From positions 1 through 64,000 of the forward strand of contig NZ_BAXZ01000005.1 of NCBI RefSeq assembly GCF_000684975.1: 64,000 nucleotides of DNA, given 5' to 3'. Below, piece after piece: positions 41,020-52,338 of the stretch; position 1 is the stretch's first letter, and every line of letters starts with the position of its first letter. Below the pieces are notes generated by a model that worked only from the letters and a program-made list of their open reading frames with translations, was not told where the DNA came from and made no database searches. Both the position numbers and the translations under genes were made by a program. This DNA comes from Paraburkholderia acidipaludis NBRC 101816 (GTDB taxonomy: Bacteria; Pseudomonadota; Gammaproteobacteria; Burkholderiales; Burkholderiaceae).

Positions 41020-43869
41020 ATGAGCGACAAGAAAGCATCCTCCGGCAAGCCGCAGAAGTCCGAATCGAAATATCCCGTCAACCTGCTGGACACCCCGTTC
41101 CCGATGCGCGGCGATCTGCCGAAGCGCGAGCCGCAATGGGTCAAGGAATGGGACGAAGGCAAGATCTACGAGAAGATCCGAGCCGCCTCGAAGGGCCGCA
41201 AGAAGTTCATCCTGCACGACGGCCCGCCGTATGCGAACGGCGACATCCACCTCGGCCACGCGGTGAACAAGATCTTGAAGGACATGATCGTCAAGGCGCG
41301 CAATCTCGCGGGCTATGACGCCGTCTACGTGCCGGGCTGGGACTGCCACGGCATGCCGATCGAGATCCAGATCGAAAAGCAGTTCGGCAAGTCGCTGCCG
41401 GCCCAGGAAGTCATGAAGAAGGCGCGCGAGTACGCCGCTGGCCAGATCGAAACGCAGAAGACGGGCTTCAAGCGCCTTGGCGTGCTGGGCGACTGGAACA
41501 ATCCGTACAAGACCATGAACTTCGCAAACGAGGCCGGCGAAATCCGCGCGCTCGCGAAGATCATGGAGAAAGGCTATGTGTTCCGCGGCCTCAAGCCCGT
41601 GAACTGGTGCTTCGACTGCGGCTCGGCGCTCGCCGAAGCGGAAGTCGAGTACAAGGACAAGACCGACCCGACCATCGACGTGCTGTTCGCGTTCGCGCAA
41701 CCCGCGGAAACGGCCGCCGCGTTCGGCCTCGCCTCGCTGCCGCGCGAGGAAGGCGGCATCGTGATCTGGACCACCACGCCGTGGACGATCCCCGCCAACC
41801 AGGCGCTGAACGTCCATCCGGAAGTGGTCTACGCGCTCGTCGATACGCCGCGCGGTCTGCTGATCTTCGCCGAGGAGCGCGTCGAAGCCTGCCTGAAGGA
41901 CTTCGGCCTCGAAGGCCGCGTGATCGCCACGACGCCCGGCGAAAAGCTCGCGAACCTGCGCTTCCATCACCCGCTCGCGTCCGCGCACCCGGGCTACAAG
42001 CGCACCTCGCCGATCTACCTCGGCGACTACGTCACGACCGACACCGGCACGGGTATCGTGCACTCGTCGCCCGCCTACGGCGTGGAAGACTTCGTCTCGT
42101 GCAAGGCGCACGGCATGGCCGACTCGGACATCATCAGCCCCGTGATGGGCGACGGCCGCTACATCGAATCGCTGCCGCTCTTCGGCGGCCTCTCGATCTG
42201 GGCGGCAAACCCGAAGATCGTCGAGGCGCTCGACGCCGCCGGCACGCTCCTGCGCAGCGAAAAGTACCTGCACAGCTACATGCACTGCTGGCGCCACAAA
42301 ACGCCCATCATCTACCGCGCCACCTCGCAGTGGTTCGCGGGCATGGACGTCAAGCCGGCCGAAGGCGGCAAGACGCTGCGCGAAACGGCGCTGGAAGGCA
42401 TCGAGGCGACGGCGTTCTACCCGTCCTGGGGCAAGCAGCGCCTCTACGCGATGATCGCGAACCGTCCGGACTGGACGCTTTCGCGCCAGCGCCAATGGGG
42501 CGTGCCGATGGCGTTCTTCGTGCACAAGGAAACCGGCGAGCTGCATCCGCGCACGCTGGAATTGCTCGAGGAAGTCGCGAAGCGCGTGGAGAAGGCGGGC
42601 ATCGAGGCATGGCAGACGCTCGATCCGCGCGAGCTGATCGGCGACGACGCCAATCTGTACGAGAAGAACCGCGACACGCTCGACGTGTGGTTCGACTCGG
42701 GCACGACGCACTGGCACGTGCTGCGCGGCTCGCACAAGGACGAGCTGCAATTCCCGGCCGACCTCTACCTGGAAGGCTCGGACCAGCACCGCGGCTGGTT
42801 CCACTCGTCGCTGCTCACGGCTTCGATGCTCGACGGCCGTCCGCCGTACAACGCCCTCCTCACGCACGGCTTCACCGTGGACGGCGAAGGCCGCAAGATG
42901 TCGAAGTCGCTCGGCAACGGCGTCGATCCGCATGAAGTGGCGAACCGCCTGGGCGCGGAAATCATCCGCCTGTGGATCGCTTCGACCGACTATTCGGGCG
43001 AACTCGCGATCTCCGAAGAGATCCTCAAGCGCGTGACGGAAGGCTATCGCCGTATCCGAAACACGCTGCGCTTTCTGCTTTCGAACCTCTCGGACTTCGA
43101 TTTCGACAAGCACGCGCTGCCCGCGGACCAGTGGCTCGAAATCGACCGCTACGCCGTGGCGCTCACGCACACGCTGCAAAACGACGTGCTCGCGCACTAC
43201 GACCGCTACGAGTTCCACCCGGTCGTCGCGAAGCTGCAGACGTTCTGCTCGGAAGACCTGGGCGGCTTCTATCTCGACGTGCTGAAGGACCGCCTCTACA
43301 CGAGCGCGCCGGACTCGCAGGCCCGCCGCGTCGCGCAGACGGCGCTGCATCACATCACGCACAGCCTGTTGCGCATCCTCGCGCCGTTCCTTTCGTTCAC
43401 GGCCGAAGAAGCGTGGAAGGTATTCCAGCCTAAGAGCGAAACCATTTTCGTCGAGACGTTCCACGCTTTCCCGGACATCGCGCAGGCCGACGAACTGATC
43501 GCCAAGTGGACGCTCCTGCGCGACGTGCGCGGCAACGTGACAAAGGCGCTGGAAGAAGCCCGCGTGGCGAACCAGATCGGTTCGTCGCTGCAGGCGGAAG
43601 TGCGCATCCTCGCGAGCGGCGCGCGTTACGACGCCCTCGCCTCGCTCGGCGACGACCTGAAGTTCGTGCTGATCACCTCGGCGGCGGAAGTCGTCAAGGT
43701 GGAGAGCGAAGCGGACGAAGCCGTCGAGGTCATCACGTCGAAGTACCTCAAGTGCGAGCGCTGCTGGCACTACCGTGAGGACGTGGGCGCGAATGCGGCG
43801 CATCCGGGCCTGTGTGGCCGCTGCGTCGCGAATCTGTTCGGCAACGGCGAAACGCGGAGCGCGGCATAA
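41020..43869 (+). CDS. ileS: Isoleucyl-tRNA synthetase
   Basis: Class I aminoacyl-tRNA synthetase, 949 residues. HIGH-type motif HLGH at 77-80 within GPPYANGDIHLGHAVN; the editing domain has IVIWTTTPWTIPANQALNVHP and DTGTGIVHSSPAYG; KMSKS at 626-630 (GRKMSKSLGNGV). The C terminus carries a zinc finger CERCWHY...CGRCVAN, characteristic of the bacterial IleS1 class. Its stop overlaps the lspA start by one base (TAATG). Confidence 0.98.
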   Translation: MSDKKASSGKPQKSESKYPVNLLDTPFPMRGDLPKREPQWVKEWDEGKIYEKIRAASKGRKKFILHDGPPYANGDIHLGHAVNKILKDMIVKARNLAGYDAVYVPGWDCHGMPIEIQIEKQFGKSLPAQEVMKKAREYAAGQIETQKTGFKRLGVLGDWNNPYKTMNFANEAGEIRALAKIMEKGYVFRGLKPVNWCFDCGSALAEAEVEYKDKTDPTIDVLFAFAQPAETAAAFGLASLPREEGGIVIWTTTPWTIPANQALNVHPEVVYALVDTPRGLLIFAEERVEACLKDFGLEGRVIATTPGEKLANLRFHHPLASAHPGYKRTSPIYLGDYVTTDTGTGIVHSSPAYGVEDFVSCKAHGMADSDIISPVMGDGRYIESLPLFGGLSIWAANPKIVEALDAAGTLLRSEKYLHSYMHCWRHKTPIIYRATSQWFAGMDVKPAEGGKTLRETALEGIEATAFYPSWGKQRLYAMIANRPDWTLSRQRQWGVPMAFFVHKETGELHPRTLELLEEVAKRVEKAGIEAWQTLDPRELIGDDANLYEKNRDTLDVWFDSGTTHWHVLRGSHKDELQFPADLYLEGSDQHRGWFHSSLLTASMLDGRPPYNALLTHGFTVDGEGRKMSKSLGNGVDPHEVANRLGAEIIRLWIASTDYSGELAISEEILKRVTEGYRRIRNTLRFLLSNLSDFDFDKHALPADQWLEIDRYAVALTHTLQNDVLAHYDRYEFHPVVAKLQTFCSEDLGGFYLDVLKDRLYTSAPDSQARRVAQTALHHITHSLLRILAPFLSFTAEEAWKVFQPKSETIFVETFHAFPDIAQADELIAKWTLLRDVRGNVTKALEEARVANQIGSSLQAEVRILASGARYDALASLGDDLKFVLITSAAEVVKVESEADEAVEVITSKYLKCERCWHYREDVGANAAHPGLCGRCVANLFGNGETRSAA

Positions 43870-44402
43870 TGGCAAAAACCCTGCCGAAACAATCCCGTAG
43901 CGGCGGCGCCGGTAGCAGTGGCGGCACCGGCGGCACGCTCGCCCCGTGGCTGGGCGTCGCGGTGATCGTGATCCTCGCTGACCAGCTCACGAAGATCGCC
44001 ATCGCCAAGGTGTTCAGCTACGGCGAAGGGCGCGCGATCACGTCGTTCTTCAACCTCGTGCTCGTGTACAACAAGGGGGCGGCGTTCAGCTTCCTCGCCA
44101 CGGCGGGCGGCTGGCAGCGCTGGGGCTTCACGGCGCTCGGCGTGGTCGCCGCGCTCGTGATCTGCTACCTGCTCAAGCGCCACGCCGCGCAGCACCTGTT
44201 CTGCACCGCGCTGGCGCTGATCCTTGGCGGCGCGCTCGGCAACGTGCTGGACCGGCTGATGTACGGCCACGTGATCGACTTTCTCGACTTCCACGTGGGC
44301 CGGTGGCACTGGCCGGCGTTCAACGTGGCCGACAGCGCGATCTGCGTAGGCGCCGCGCTGCTGGTGTTCGACGAACTGCGGCGTGTGCGCGGCGCGCGCT
44401 GA
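43869..44402 (+). CDS. lspA: Prolipoprotein signal peptidase (signal peptidase II)
   Basis: Aspartic protease of the inner membrane that removes lipoprotein signal peptides. 177 residues with four membrane segments. Catalytic aspartates are D128 in GNVLDRLMYGHVIDF and D155 in FNVADSAI; DQLTK begins at D38. The first 25 residues (KQSRSGGAGSSGGTGGT) are a Gly/Ser-rich cytoplasmic tail. Translationally coupled to ileS. Confidence 0.96.
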   Translation: MAKTLPKQSRSGGAGSSGGTGGTLAPWLGVAVIVILADQLTKIAIAKVFSYGEGRAITSFFNLVLVYNKGAAFSFLATAGGWQRWGFTALGVVAALVICYLLKRHAAQHLFCTALALILGGALGNVLDRLMYGHVIDFLDFHVGRWHWPAFNVADSAICVGAALLVFDELRRVRGAR

Positions 44403-44429
44403 AAGCTTGATCGACGGAGGTCTGACCTG

Positions 44430-45659
44430 ATGAACACGTCCGCAGCGAACCCCGGAGAACTGGCCGGCAAGCACCTCGTGATCGGCATGACGGGCGGCAT
44501 CGCCTGCTACAAGATCGCCGAGCTCACGCGCCTTCTGACCAAGGCCGGCGCGACCGTGCAGGTCGTGATGACCGAGGCGGCGACGCAGTTCATCACCCCC
44601 GTCACGATGCAGGCGCTCTCGGGCCGCCCCGTCTACACGAGCCAGTGGGACGGGCGCGTGCCGAACAACATGGCGCACATCGACCTCTCGCGCGACGCGG
44701 ACGCGATCGTAATCGCGCCCGCCTCCACCGACTTCCTCGCGAAGCTCGCCAACGGTTTCGCCGACGACCTGCTCTCCACGCTATGCGTGGCGCGCGATTG
44801 CCCGCTCCTCATCGTGCCCGCGATGAACCGGCAGATGTGGGGCAACCCGGCCACGCAGCGCAACGTCGCGCAACTGCGCGCGGACAGCGTGACGACGCTC
44901 GGCCCCGATTCGGGCGCGCAGGCGTGCGGCGAAGTCGGCGACGGGCGCATGCTGGAGCCGGAAGCAATCTATGAAGCGATCGTCTCGTTCTTCGCGCCGA
45001 AGGTGCTCGCGCACCGCCGCGTGCTGATCACGGCTGGCCCGACCTTCGAGCCGCTCGACCCGGTGCGCGGCATCACGAACCGTTCGAGCGGAAAAATGGG
45101 CTTCGCGCTCGCGCGCGCGGCGCAGCAGGCCGGCGCCGACGTGCATCTGGTGGCCGGTCCTGTCGCGTTGCAAACGCCATGGGGCGTGTATCGCGAGGAC
45201 GTGCAGACCGCGCAGCAGATGTACGAGTCGGTGATGCGCGCGGTGCCCGACTATGACGTCTTCATCGGCGTGGCCGCCGTGGCCGACTGGCGCGTCGATC
45301 AGGTCTCCGAACAGAAGATCAAGAAGACGGCCGGGCAACGCATGCCGAGCTTCAATTTCGTCGAGAACCCAGACATCCTCGCCTCGGTGGCGGCGCTCGA
45401 GCATCCGCCCTATTGCGTCGGTTTCGCGGCCGAAAGCGGCGACCTCGACGTGCACGGCGAGGAAAAGCGCCGGCGCAAGAAGGTGCCGCTTTTGATCGGC
45501 AACCTCGGCCCGCTGACCTTCGGCCTCGACGACAACGAAGTCGTCCTGTTCGAGGCGAAGGGCAGCACGAAGCTGCCGCGCGCGGCCAAGCAGGCACTCG
45601 CGCAAACGCTGATTGCCGAAATCGCACGGCGTTTGCCGGACCAGAGCATCATCTCGTGA
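44430..45659 (+). CDS. coaBC: Phosphopantothenoylcysteine synthetase/decarboxylase
   Basis: Bifunctional coenzyme A enzyme, 409 residues. The CoaC (FMN decarboxylase) half has LVIGMTGGIACYK, catalytic H83 in NNMAHIDLSRDADAIVIAPAS, and MNRQMWGNPATQRN. The CoaB half begins about residue 190 with VLITAGPTFEPLDPVRGITNRSSGKMG and has VAAVADWRVDQVSEQKIKK. The last genes of the cluster ileS-lspA-coaBC; spacing 27 bp. Confidence 0.96.
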   Translation: MNTSAANPGELAGKHLVIGMTGGIACYKIAELTRLLTKAGATVQVVMTEAATQFITPVTMQALSGRPVYTSQWDGRVPNNMAHIDLSRDADAIVIAPASTDFLAKLANGFADDLLSTLCVARDCPLLIVPAMNRQMWGNPATQRNVAQLRADSVTTLGPDSGAQACGEVGDGRMLEPEAIYEAIVSFFAPKVLAHRRVLITAGPTFEPLDPVRGITNRSSGKMGFALARAAQQAGADVHLVAGPVALQTPWGVYREDVQTAQQMYESVMRAVPDYDVFIGVAAVADWRVDQVSEQKIKKTAGQRMPSFNFVENPDILASVAALEHPPYCVGFAAESGDLDVHGEEKRRRKKVPLLIGNLGPLTFGLDDNEVVLFEAKGSTKLPRAAKQALAQTLIAEIARRLPDQSIIS

Positions 45660-45738
45660 CGCGCGCGCCGCGCCATCGGCCTCCGGCAACGGTCGGGCCA
45701 AGGCGGCGCGCGTCGCGAACGGAGCAAGGTGAGCTGTC

Positions 45739-46746
45739 ATGACGCTACTTTCCGTACTCGACCAGTCGCCCGTGATTGCCGGGCACACGGCAGCCGACGC
45801 GATCGCCGCCACCGTGGAACTCGCGCAACTCGCCGACGACCTTGGCTACACGCGCTACTGGTGCGCCGAGCATCACGGCCTGCTCGGCGTCTGCAATCCC
45901 TGCCCCGAAGTAATGCTCGCGCGCCTTGGCAGCGTGACGAAGCGCATCCGCATCGGCTCGGGCGGCATCATGCTGCCCTACTACAGCCCGTTCAAGGTCG
46001 CCGAACAATTCATGATGCTCGAAGCGCTGTTTCCGAACCGCATCGACCTGGGTGTCGGGCGCGCGCCGGGCGGCGACCTGCGCACGGCCCAGGCCGTGGC
46101 CGCCGGCGACTACGACCGCGGCGAGCATTTCCCGCAGCAGGTGCAGACCCTAGTCGGCCTGATGGACGGCACGCTGCCGAAAGACGACGTGGCAAGCGGC
46201 GTGATCCTGCAACCGCAGGTAGAGACGCGGCCGCAGCTCTGGGTGCTCGGTTCGAGCGACTTTGGCGGCATGCTGGCCGCGCAGCTGGGCCTGCGTTTCT
46301 CGTTCGCGCATTTCATCAACGCGCACTTCGGACATCTGGTGGCGAGCGCCTACCGCGAGCGCTTCCAGCCGGGGCACGAAGCGAAGCCGTATCTGGCCTG
46401 CGCGGTCTTCGTGATCTGCGCCGACACCGAACAGGAAGCCGCCGACCTCGAAAAAGCCGTCGACCTGCGCCGCGTGCAGATGGCGCTCGGCCTGAACGCG
46501 CCGATTCCGAGCGTCGAGCAAGGGCTCGCGCAGGAATACGGCGAGCGCGAACAACTCGTGATCGACCGAGAAAAGCCGCGCAGCATCATCGGCACGCCCG
46601 AAACCGTTACCGAGCGCCTTATTGCCGTGCAGGAGCGCTTCGCGGCCGACGAACTGATCGTGCTGACCGTCGCCGGCAGTTACGCGGCGCGGCTGCGCTC
46701 CTATCAATTGCTGGCGCAAGCGTTCCAGCTTTCCCGACAACCCTGA
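45739..46746 (+). CDS. LLM-class flavin-dependent oxidoreductase (YhbW-like)
   Basis: Luciferase-like monooxygenase fold, 335 residues, like E. coli YhbW. LSVLDQSPVIAG at the start, YTRYWCAEHHGLLGVCNPCPEVMLARL, RIRIGSGGIMLPYYSPFKVAEQFMMLEALFPNRIDLGVGRAPGG are typical, and ETVTERLIAVQERF marks the C-terminal part. It probably uses FMNH2; the substrate is unknown. Between coaBC (79 bp) and dut (42 bp), likely cotranscribed with dut. Confidence 0.9.
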   Translation: MTLLSVLDQSPVIAGHTAADAIAATVELAQLADDLGYTRYWCAEHHGLLGVCNPCPEVMLARLGSVTKRIRIGSGGIMLPYYSPFKVAEQFMMLEALFPNRIDLGVGRAPGGDLRTAQAVAAGDYDRGEHFPQQVQTLVGLMDGTLPKDDVASGVILQPQVETRPQLWVLGSSDFGGMLAAQLGLRFSFAHFINAHFGHLVASAYRERFQPGHEAKPYLACAVFVICADTEQEAADLEKAVDLRRVQMALGLNAPIPSVEQGLAQEYGEREQLVIDREKPRSIIGTPETVTERLIAVQERFAADELIVLTVAGSYAARLRSYQLLAQAFQLSRQP

Positions 46747-46788
46747 CCATTGACCCGCAGGCCAGCCCGGCCTGACACTCTCCAGCCC

Positions 46789-47235
46789 ATGAAAATCGAC
46801 ATCAAGATCCTGAACGAGCGCATGCGCGACCAGTTGCCCCAATACGCGACGCCGGGCAGCGCGGGACTCGACCTGCGCGCCTGCATCGAAACGCCGCTCA
46901 CGCTCGAACCGGGCGAAACGAAGCTCGTGCCGACGGGCCTCGCCGTCCACGTCGCCGATCCGGGTTTTGCCGCGCTGATCCTGCCGCGCTCGGGCCTCGG
47001 CCACAAGCACGGCATCGTGCTGGGCAACCTCGTCGGCCTGATCGATTCGGATTACCAGGGTGAACTGATGATCTCGACCTGGAACCGCGGCCACACCACG
47101 TTCACGCTCAATCCGCTCGAGCGCCTCGCGCAGCTCATGATCGTGCCGGTCGTGCAGGCGCACTTCAATATCGTCGAGGACTTCGAAGCAAGCGAACGCG
47201 GCGCCGGCGGTTTCGGCAGCACGGGCAAGCACTGA
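46789..47235 (+). CDS. dut: dUTP diphosphatase
   Basis: Hydrolyses dUTP to dUMP, limiting uracil in DNA. The ATG at 46789 gives 148 residues. All five trimeric-dUTPase motifs are present: AGLDLRA, ILPRSGLGHKHGI, VGLIDSDYQGELMI, PLERLAQLMIVP, and the C-terminal RGAGGFGSTGKH. Confidence 0.97.
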   Translation: MKIDIKILNERMRDQLPQYATPGSAGLDLRACIETPLTLEPGETKLVPTGLAVHVADPGFAALILPRSGLGHKHGIVLGNLVGLIDSDYQGELMISTWNRGHTTFTLNPLERLAQLMIVPVVQAHFNIVEDFEASERGAGGFGSTGKH

Positions 47236-47257
47236 ACCGCGGCTCCTGGCTCCAACG

Positions 47258-47284
47258 AAAAAGCGCGCCGCGGCGCGCTTTTTT
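47258..47284. terminator. Terminator between dut and the permease
   Basis: A 13-bp palindromic stem AAAAAGCGCGCCG/CGGCGCGCTTTTT (47258-47282) with T-runs on both strands, between convergent genes. Confidence 0.9.
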
Positions 47285-47307
47285 GCTTCCTGAGCATGAC
47301 ACCAGGA

Positions 47308-48720
47308 TCACGCCGGGGCGTCGGGCCGCGCGGCACCCGCGGGCGCCGCGCGATGCCGATACCACAGCGCATAAACGACCACGAGCACCACGAGAAATGC
47401 CACGCCATAGGCGAGCGTCATGCGGAATTCGCGCGTGAGGGCTGTGCCGACGAGTATGCCGACCATCAGCACCGCGCCCAGCACGCTCGTGAGCGGAAAG
47501 CCCCACATGCGGAACGCGAGCGGCGCGCCGCTATTGCGCACGCGGAAGAAAATCTGCGTGACGAAGATCATGAGCCACGTAAACATCGCGCCGAACATGG
47601 CGATCGACATCATCAGCGTGAACGCCGCCTGCGGCCAGAGCGCGTTCAGCACCGCCGCCACGCCGATACCGATGGTCGACAGCGACAGCGCCGCCGTCGG
47701 CACGCCCTGACGCGTGAGGCGCCCGAATACCGCTGGTGCATAGCCCGCGCGCGAGAGGCTGAACATCATGCGCGTGGTAATGTAGAGCTGGCTGTTCATC
47801 GCGGAGAGCGCGGCCACGAGCACGACGAAGTTGATCGCGCCCGCAGCGTAGGGCACGCCGGTTTCGGCCATCACTTTCACGAAGGGACTCTCGTTGCCGC
47901 CCGCTTCGGTCCACGGCACGATCGCCAGCATCAGCGCGAGCGTGAGCAGGTAGAACAGCACGAGGCGCAGCACCGTCGCGCGGAACGCACGCGTCACGGC
48001 ACGCGCAGGATCGCGCGCCTCCGCTGCCGCCACGGCGATCGTCTCGACGCCCAGGTAGCTGAAGAGCGACACGATCGTGCCCACCCAGACGCCCCACCAG
48101 CCCTTGGGCAGCAACCCGCCGTGCGACGTGTAGTTGGCGAATCCGACGCCGGACCCCGCGGGCGCGCGCCAGACGAACCACGCGCCGAGCACGATGAACG
48201 CGACGATCGCTGCGATCTTCAGGCTCGAAAAGAGGTACTCGATCGAACCGTAGGCGCGCACGCTCATGGCGTTCACGAGGATCAGCGCCGCCGAGAATCC
48301 AACGATCCAGTAGAGCCCCGGCACAGTCGGGAACCAGAATTTCATGTACACGGCGATGGCGGCCACCTCGGTGCCCACGGCGAGCACATAGGCCGACCAG
48401 TACGCATAGCGCACGACGAAGCCCGCCAGCGGCCCGATATAGTGCTCGGCGTAGGCGCCGAACGAGCCGGACGTGGGGTGCGCAACCGTCATCTCCGCAA
48501 GCGCGCCCATCAGCAAAAGCGCGATCAGCGCGCCGATCGCATAGGAAATCAGCACGCCCGGCCCGGCGAAGCCGATGGCGAAACCGCTGCCGAGAAAGAG
48601 CCCCGTACCGACGGCGCCGCCGATGGCGATCATCGTCATCTGCCCGGCCGAGAGACCGTGTTGCAGACCACGTTCGCGCTCGACGATCGAGTCGAACGCA
48701 CCCTGTTTATTTGATACCAC
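47308..48720 (-). CDS. Amino acid permease (APC superfamily, AAT type)
   Basis: Proton-coupled amino-acid importer with about 12 membrane helices. The GTG at 48720 (GTG-GTA-TCA) with AGGGGTTCATC upstream gives 470 residues starting VVSNKQGAFDSIVERERGLQ; an upstream ATG at 48774 lacks a site. GLSAGQMTMIAIGGAVGTGLFLGSG is the AAT-family helix-1 motif that binds the substrate, and LGVETIAVAAAEARDPARAVTRA is the helix 6-7 region. The substrate is not predictable (proline, aromatic or GABA-type are candidates). Confidence 0.88.
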   Translation of the reverse strand: MVSNKQGAFDSIVERERGLQHGLSAGQMTMIAIGGAVGTGLFLGSGFAIGFAGPGVLISYAIGALIALLLMGALAEMTVAHPTSGSFGAYAEHYIGPLAGFVVRYAYWSAYVLAVGTEVAAIAVYMKFWFPTVPGLYWIVGFSAALILVNAMSVRAYGSIEYLFSSLKIAAIVAFIVLGAWFVWRAPAGSGVGFANYTSHGGLLPKGWWGVWVGTIVSLFSYLGVETIAVAAAEARDPARAVTRAFRATVLRLVLFYLLTLALMLAIVPWTEAGGNESPFVKVMAETGVPYAAGAINFVVLVAALSAMNSQLYITTRMMFSLSRAGYAPAVFGRLTRQGVPTAALSLSTIGIGVAAVLNALWPQAAFTLMMSIAMFGAMFTWLMIFVTQIFFRVRNSGAPLAFRMWGFPLTSVLGAVLMVGILVGTALTREFRMTLAYGVAFLVVLVVVYALWYRHRAAPAGAARPDAPA

Positions 48721-48767
48721 GATGAACCCCTGCCGCACGCCCACCCACCCACAAGCGGCACGCGCAA

Positions 48768-48805
48768 AAAACAAAACGGCGCGGACCGTGACGTCCGCGC
48801 CGTTT
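48768..48805 (-). terminator. Terminator after clpA
   Basis: A 13-bp stem AAACGGCGCGGAC/GTCCGCGCCGTTT (48774-48786 with 48793-48805), followed on the minus strand by TGTTTTTT. Confidence 0.92.
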
Positions 48806-48833
48806 CTCTTCGAGTGAAGCCGAAACGAACCGC

Positions 48834-51130
<2,297 letters not shown>

Positions 51131-51134
<4 letters not shown>

Positions 51135-51445
51135 GCTTCCTCCATCACACACTGCAGCGGATGCCCCGCTTGCCGTGCGTGGGTAACGACTTGCTCAACT
51201 TTGGTCGACGCGATGTCTCGCGTATAGACCCCACAAATGCCCCTGCCTTCGCGATGAACCTTCAACATGATCTGTGTTGCGGTCTCGCGGTCCTTGTTGA
51301 AATATTCCTGCACGACCATCACGACGAATTCCATCGGCGTGTAGTCGTCATTCATCAGCACGACCTTGTACATGGAGGGCGGTTTGACCTGCTGTTCCTG
51401 CCGCTCCAGTATGGTTGAGTCCTGCTTGTCCGGGATAATCGCCAT
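51131..51445 (-). CDS. clpS: ClpA adaptor ClpS
   Basis: Adaptor that delivers N-degron substrates to ClpAP. 104 residues: a flexible N terminus (IIPDKQDSTILERQEQQVKPP) and the core YKVVLMNDDYTPMEFVVMVVQEYF with the N-degron pocket residues (NDD, M), TATQIMLKVHREGRGICGVYTRDIAS. Overlaps clpA by 4 nt. Confidence 0.97.
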
Positions 51446-52038
51446 ACACCCATTCTAAACAACTCGGACAGGCCCGCAATCCTGCCGAAACCCGACCGGC
51501 CAGCCGGTGAATCCACTGCCGCAAAACCTGCGCATGCGAAGCCCCCATCTGGCCACGACCGGCTGCGGGCCGGCCCCCTTTTTTAACCTGGATACTGTAT
51601 TGACTGCTGCTTCGTGGCCTGTCGCGGCTCGTCCAGCAGCTTTCGCGCCAACCTCGAAATCAGTATCGCACAACCTGCGCCGCGCCGTTGGCGCCCACTG
51701 TCGGGGGCCGCACGCAAGCATGAATTTTTGCACTGCAACGCATCCCATGTGCGTCGATTATGCGACTTTTCAAGATGCATCGCTCGCCTCTGTCCGATGC
51801 GCAAGAAAAGCGGGAAAAACCCTGGAAATGCGCTCTTTACAACGCGTTGTAGCGCATCTCAAATTGCTCTTGACAACAGAATAAAGACCCCCAACAATCA
51901 AGCTGGCACTTTTTTCAACCGACTCAAATTCGAAAAAATGCCGTTGGTGAGCTTGTGAGGAGGGGGCGGTCGCAACAAACGATCGTTAAGCTTTTCGAAC
52001 TGCTCGTGGTAGTGACATGAGTTACAGGGGAAGTAGGT
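51446..52038. other. 593-bp intergenic region with the cold-shock gene leader
   Basis: No gene is supported between the divergent clpS and cold-shock genes. A promoter TTGACA (51870-51875), 17-nt spacer, AACAAT (51893-51898) would give a leader of about 135 nt for the cold-shock gene, the size range of cspA-type leaders that act as thermosensors. The part before 51860 shows nothing clear. Confidence 0.5.
51870..51898 (+). promoter_or_regulatory. Promoter of the cold-shock gene
   Basis: TTGACA with 17-nt spacing to AACAAT. Predicted start near 51905. Confidence 0.5.
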
Positions 52039-52245
52039 ATGGCAACCGGTACGGTCAAGTGGTTCAACGACGCGAAGGGTTTCGGATTCATCACCCCGGA
52101 TGAAGGCGGCGAGGATCTGTTCGCTCACTTCTCGGCCATCCAGATGAATGGCTTCAAGACCCTCAAAGAAGGTCAGAAGGTGAGCTTCGAGGTCGTGCAA
52201 GGCCCGAAGGGCAAACAGGCATCGAACATTCAGGCAGCAGCCTGA
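52039..52245 (+). CDS. CspA-family cold-shock protein
   Basis: 68-residue single CSD domain that binds single-stranded nucleic acid as an RNA chaperone. RNP1 is KGFGFIT (about 13-19) and RNP2 LFAHFS (27-32). The GTVKWFNDAKGFGFI opening is invariant in the family. Preceded by a long leader and GGGGAAGTAGGT, followed by a strong terminator, so it is monocistronic. Which Csp paralogue this is cannot be told. Confidence 0.97.
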   Translation: MATGTVKWFNDAKGFGFITPDEGGEDLFAHFSAIQMNGFKTLKEGQKVSFEVVQGPKGKQASNIQAAA

Positions 52246-52266
52246 TCTGTTCGGTACCCGTACCTT

Positions 52267-52297
52267 GGAAACCCGGCTCCGGCCGGGTTTCCTTTTT
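52267..52297 (+). terminator. Terminator of the cold-shock gene
   Basis: An 11-bp stem GGAAACCCGGC/GCCGGGTTTCC (52267-52277 with 52282-52292) then TTTTT. Confidence 0.92.
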
Positions 52298-52338
52298 GTG
52301 ACATTTTTGCGTGATACTGCGGTGGTCGTGCAAAAAAA

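Noticed and set aside
39841..43875. A 1344-codon open frame on the minus strand across ribF-ileS
   Set aside because: Antisense shadow of the high-GC ileS and ribF genes; no ribosome site or family motif.
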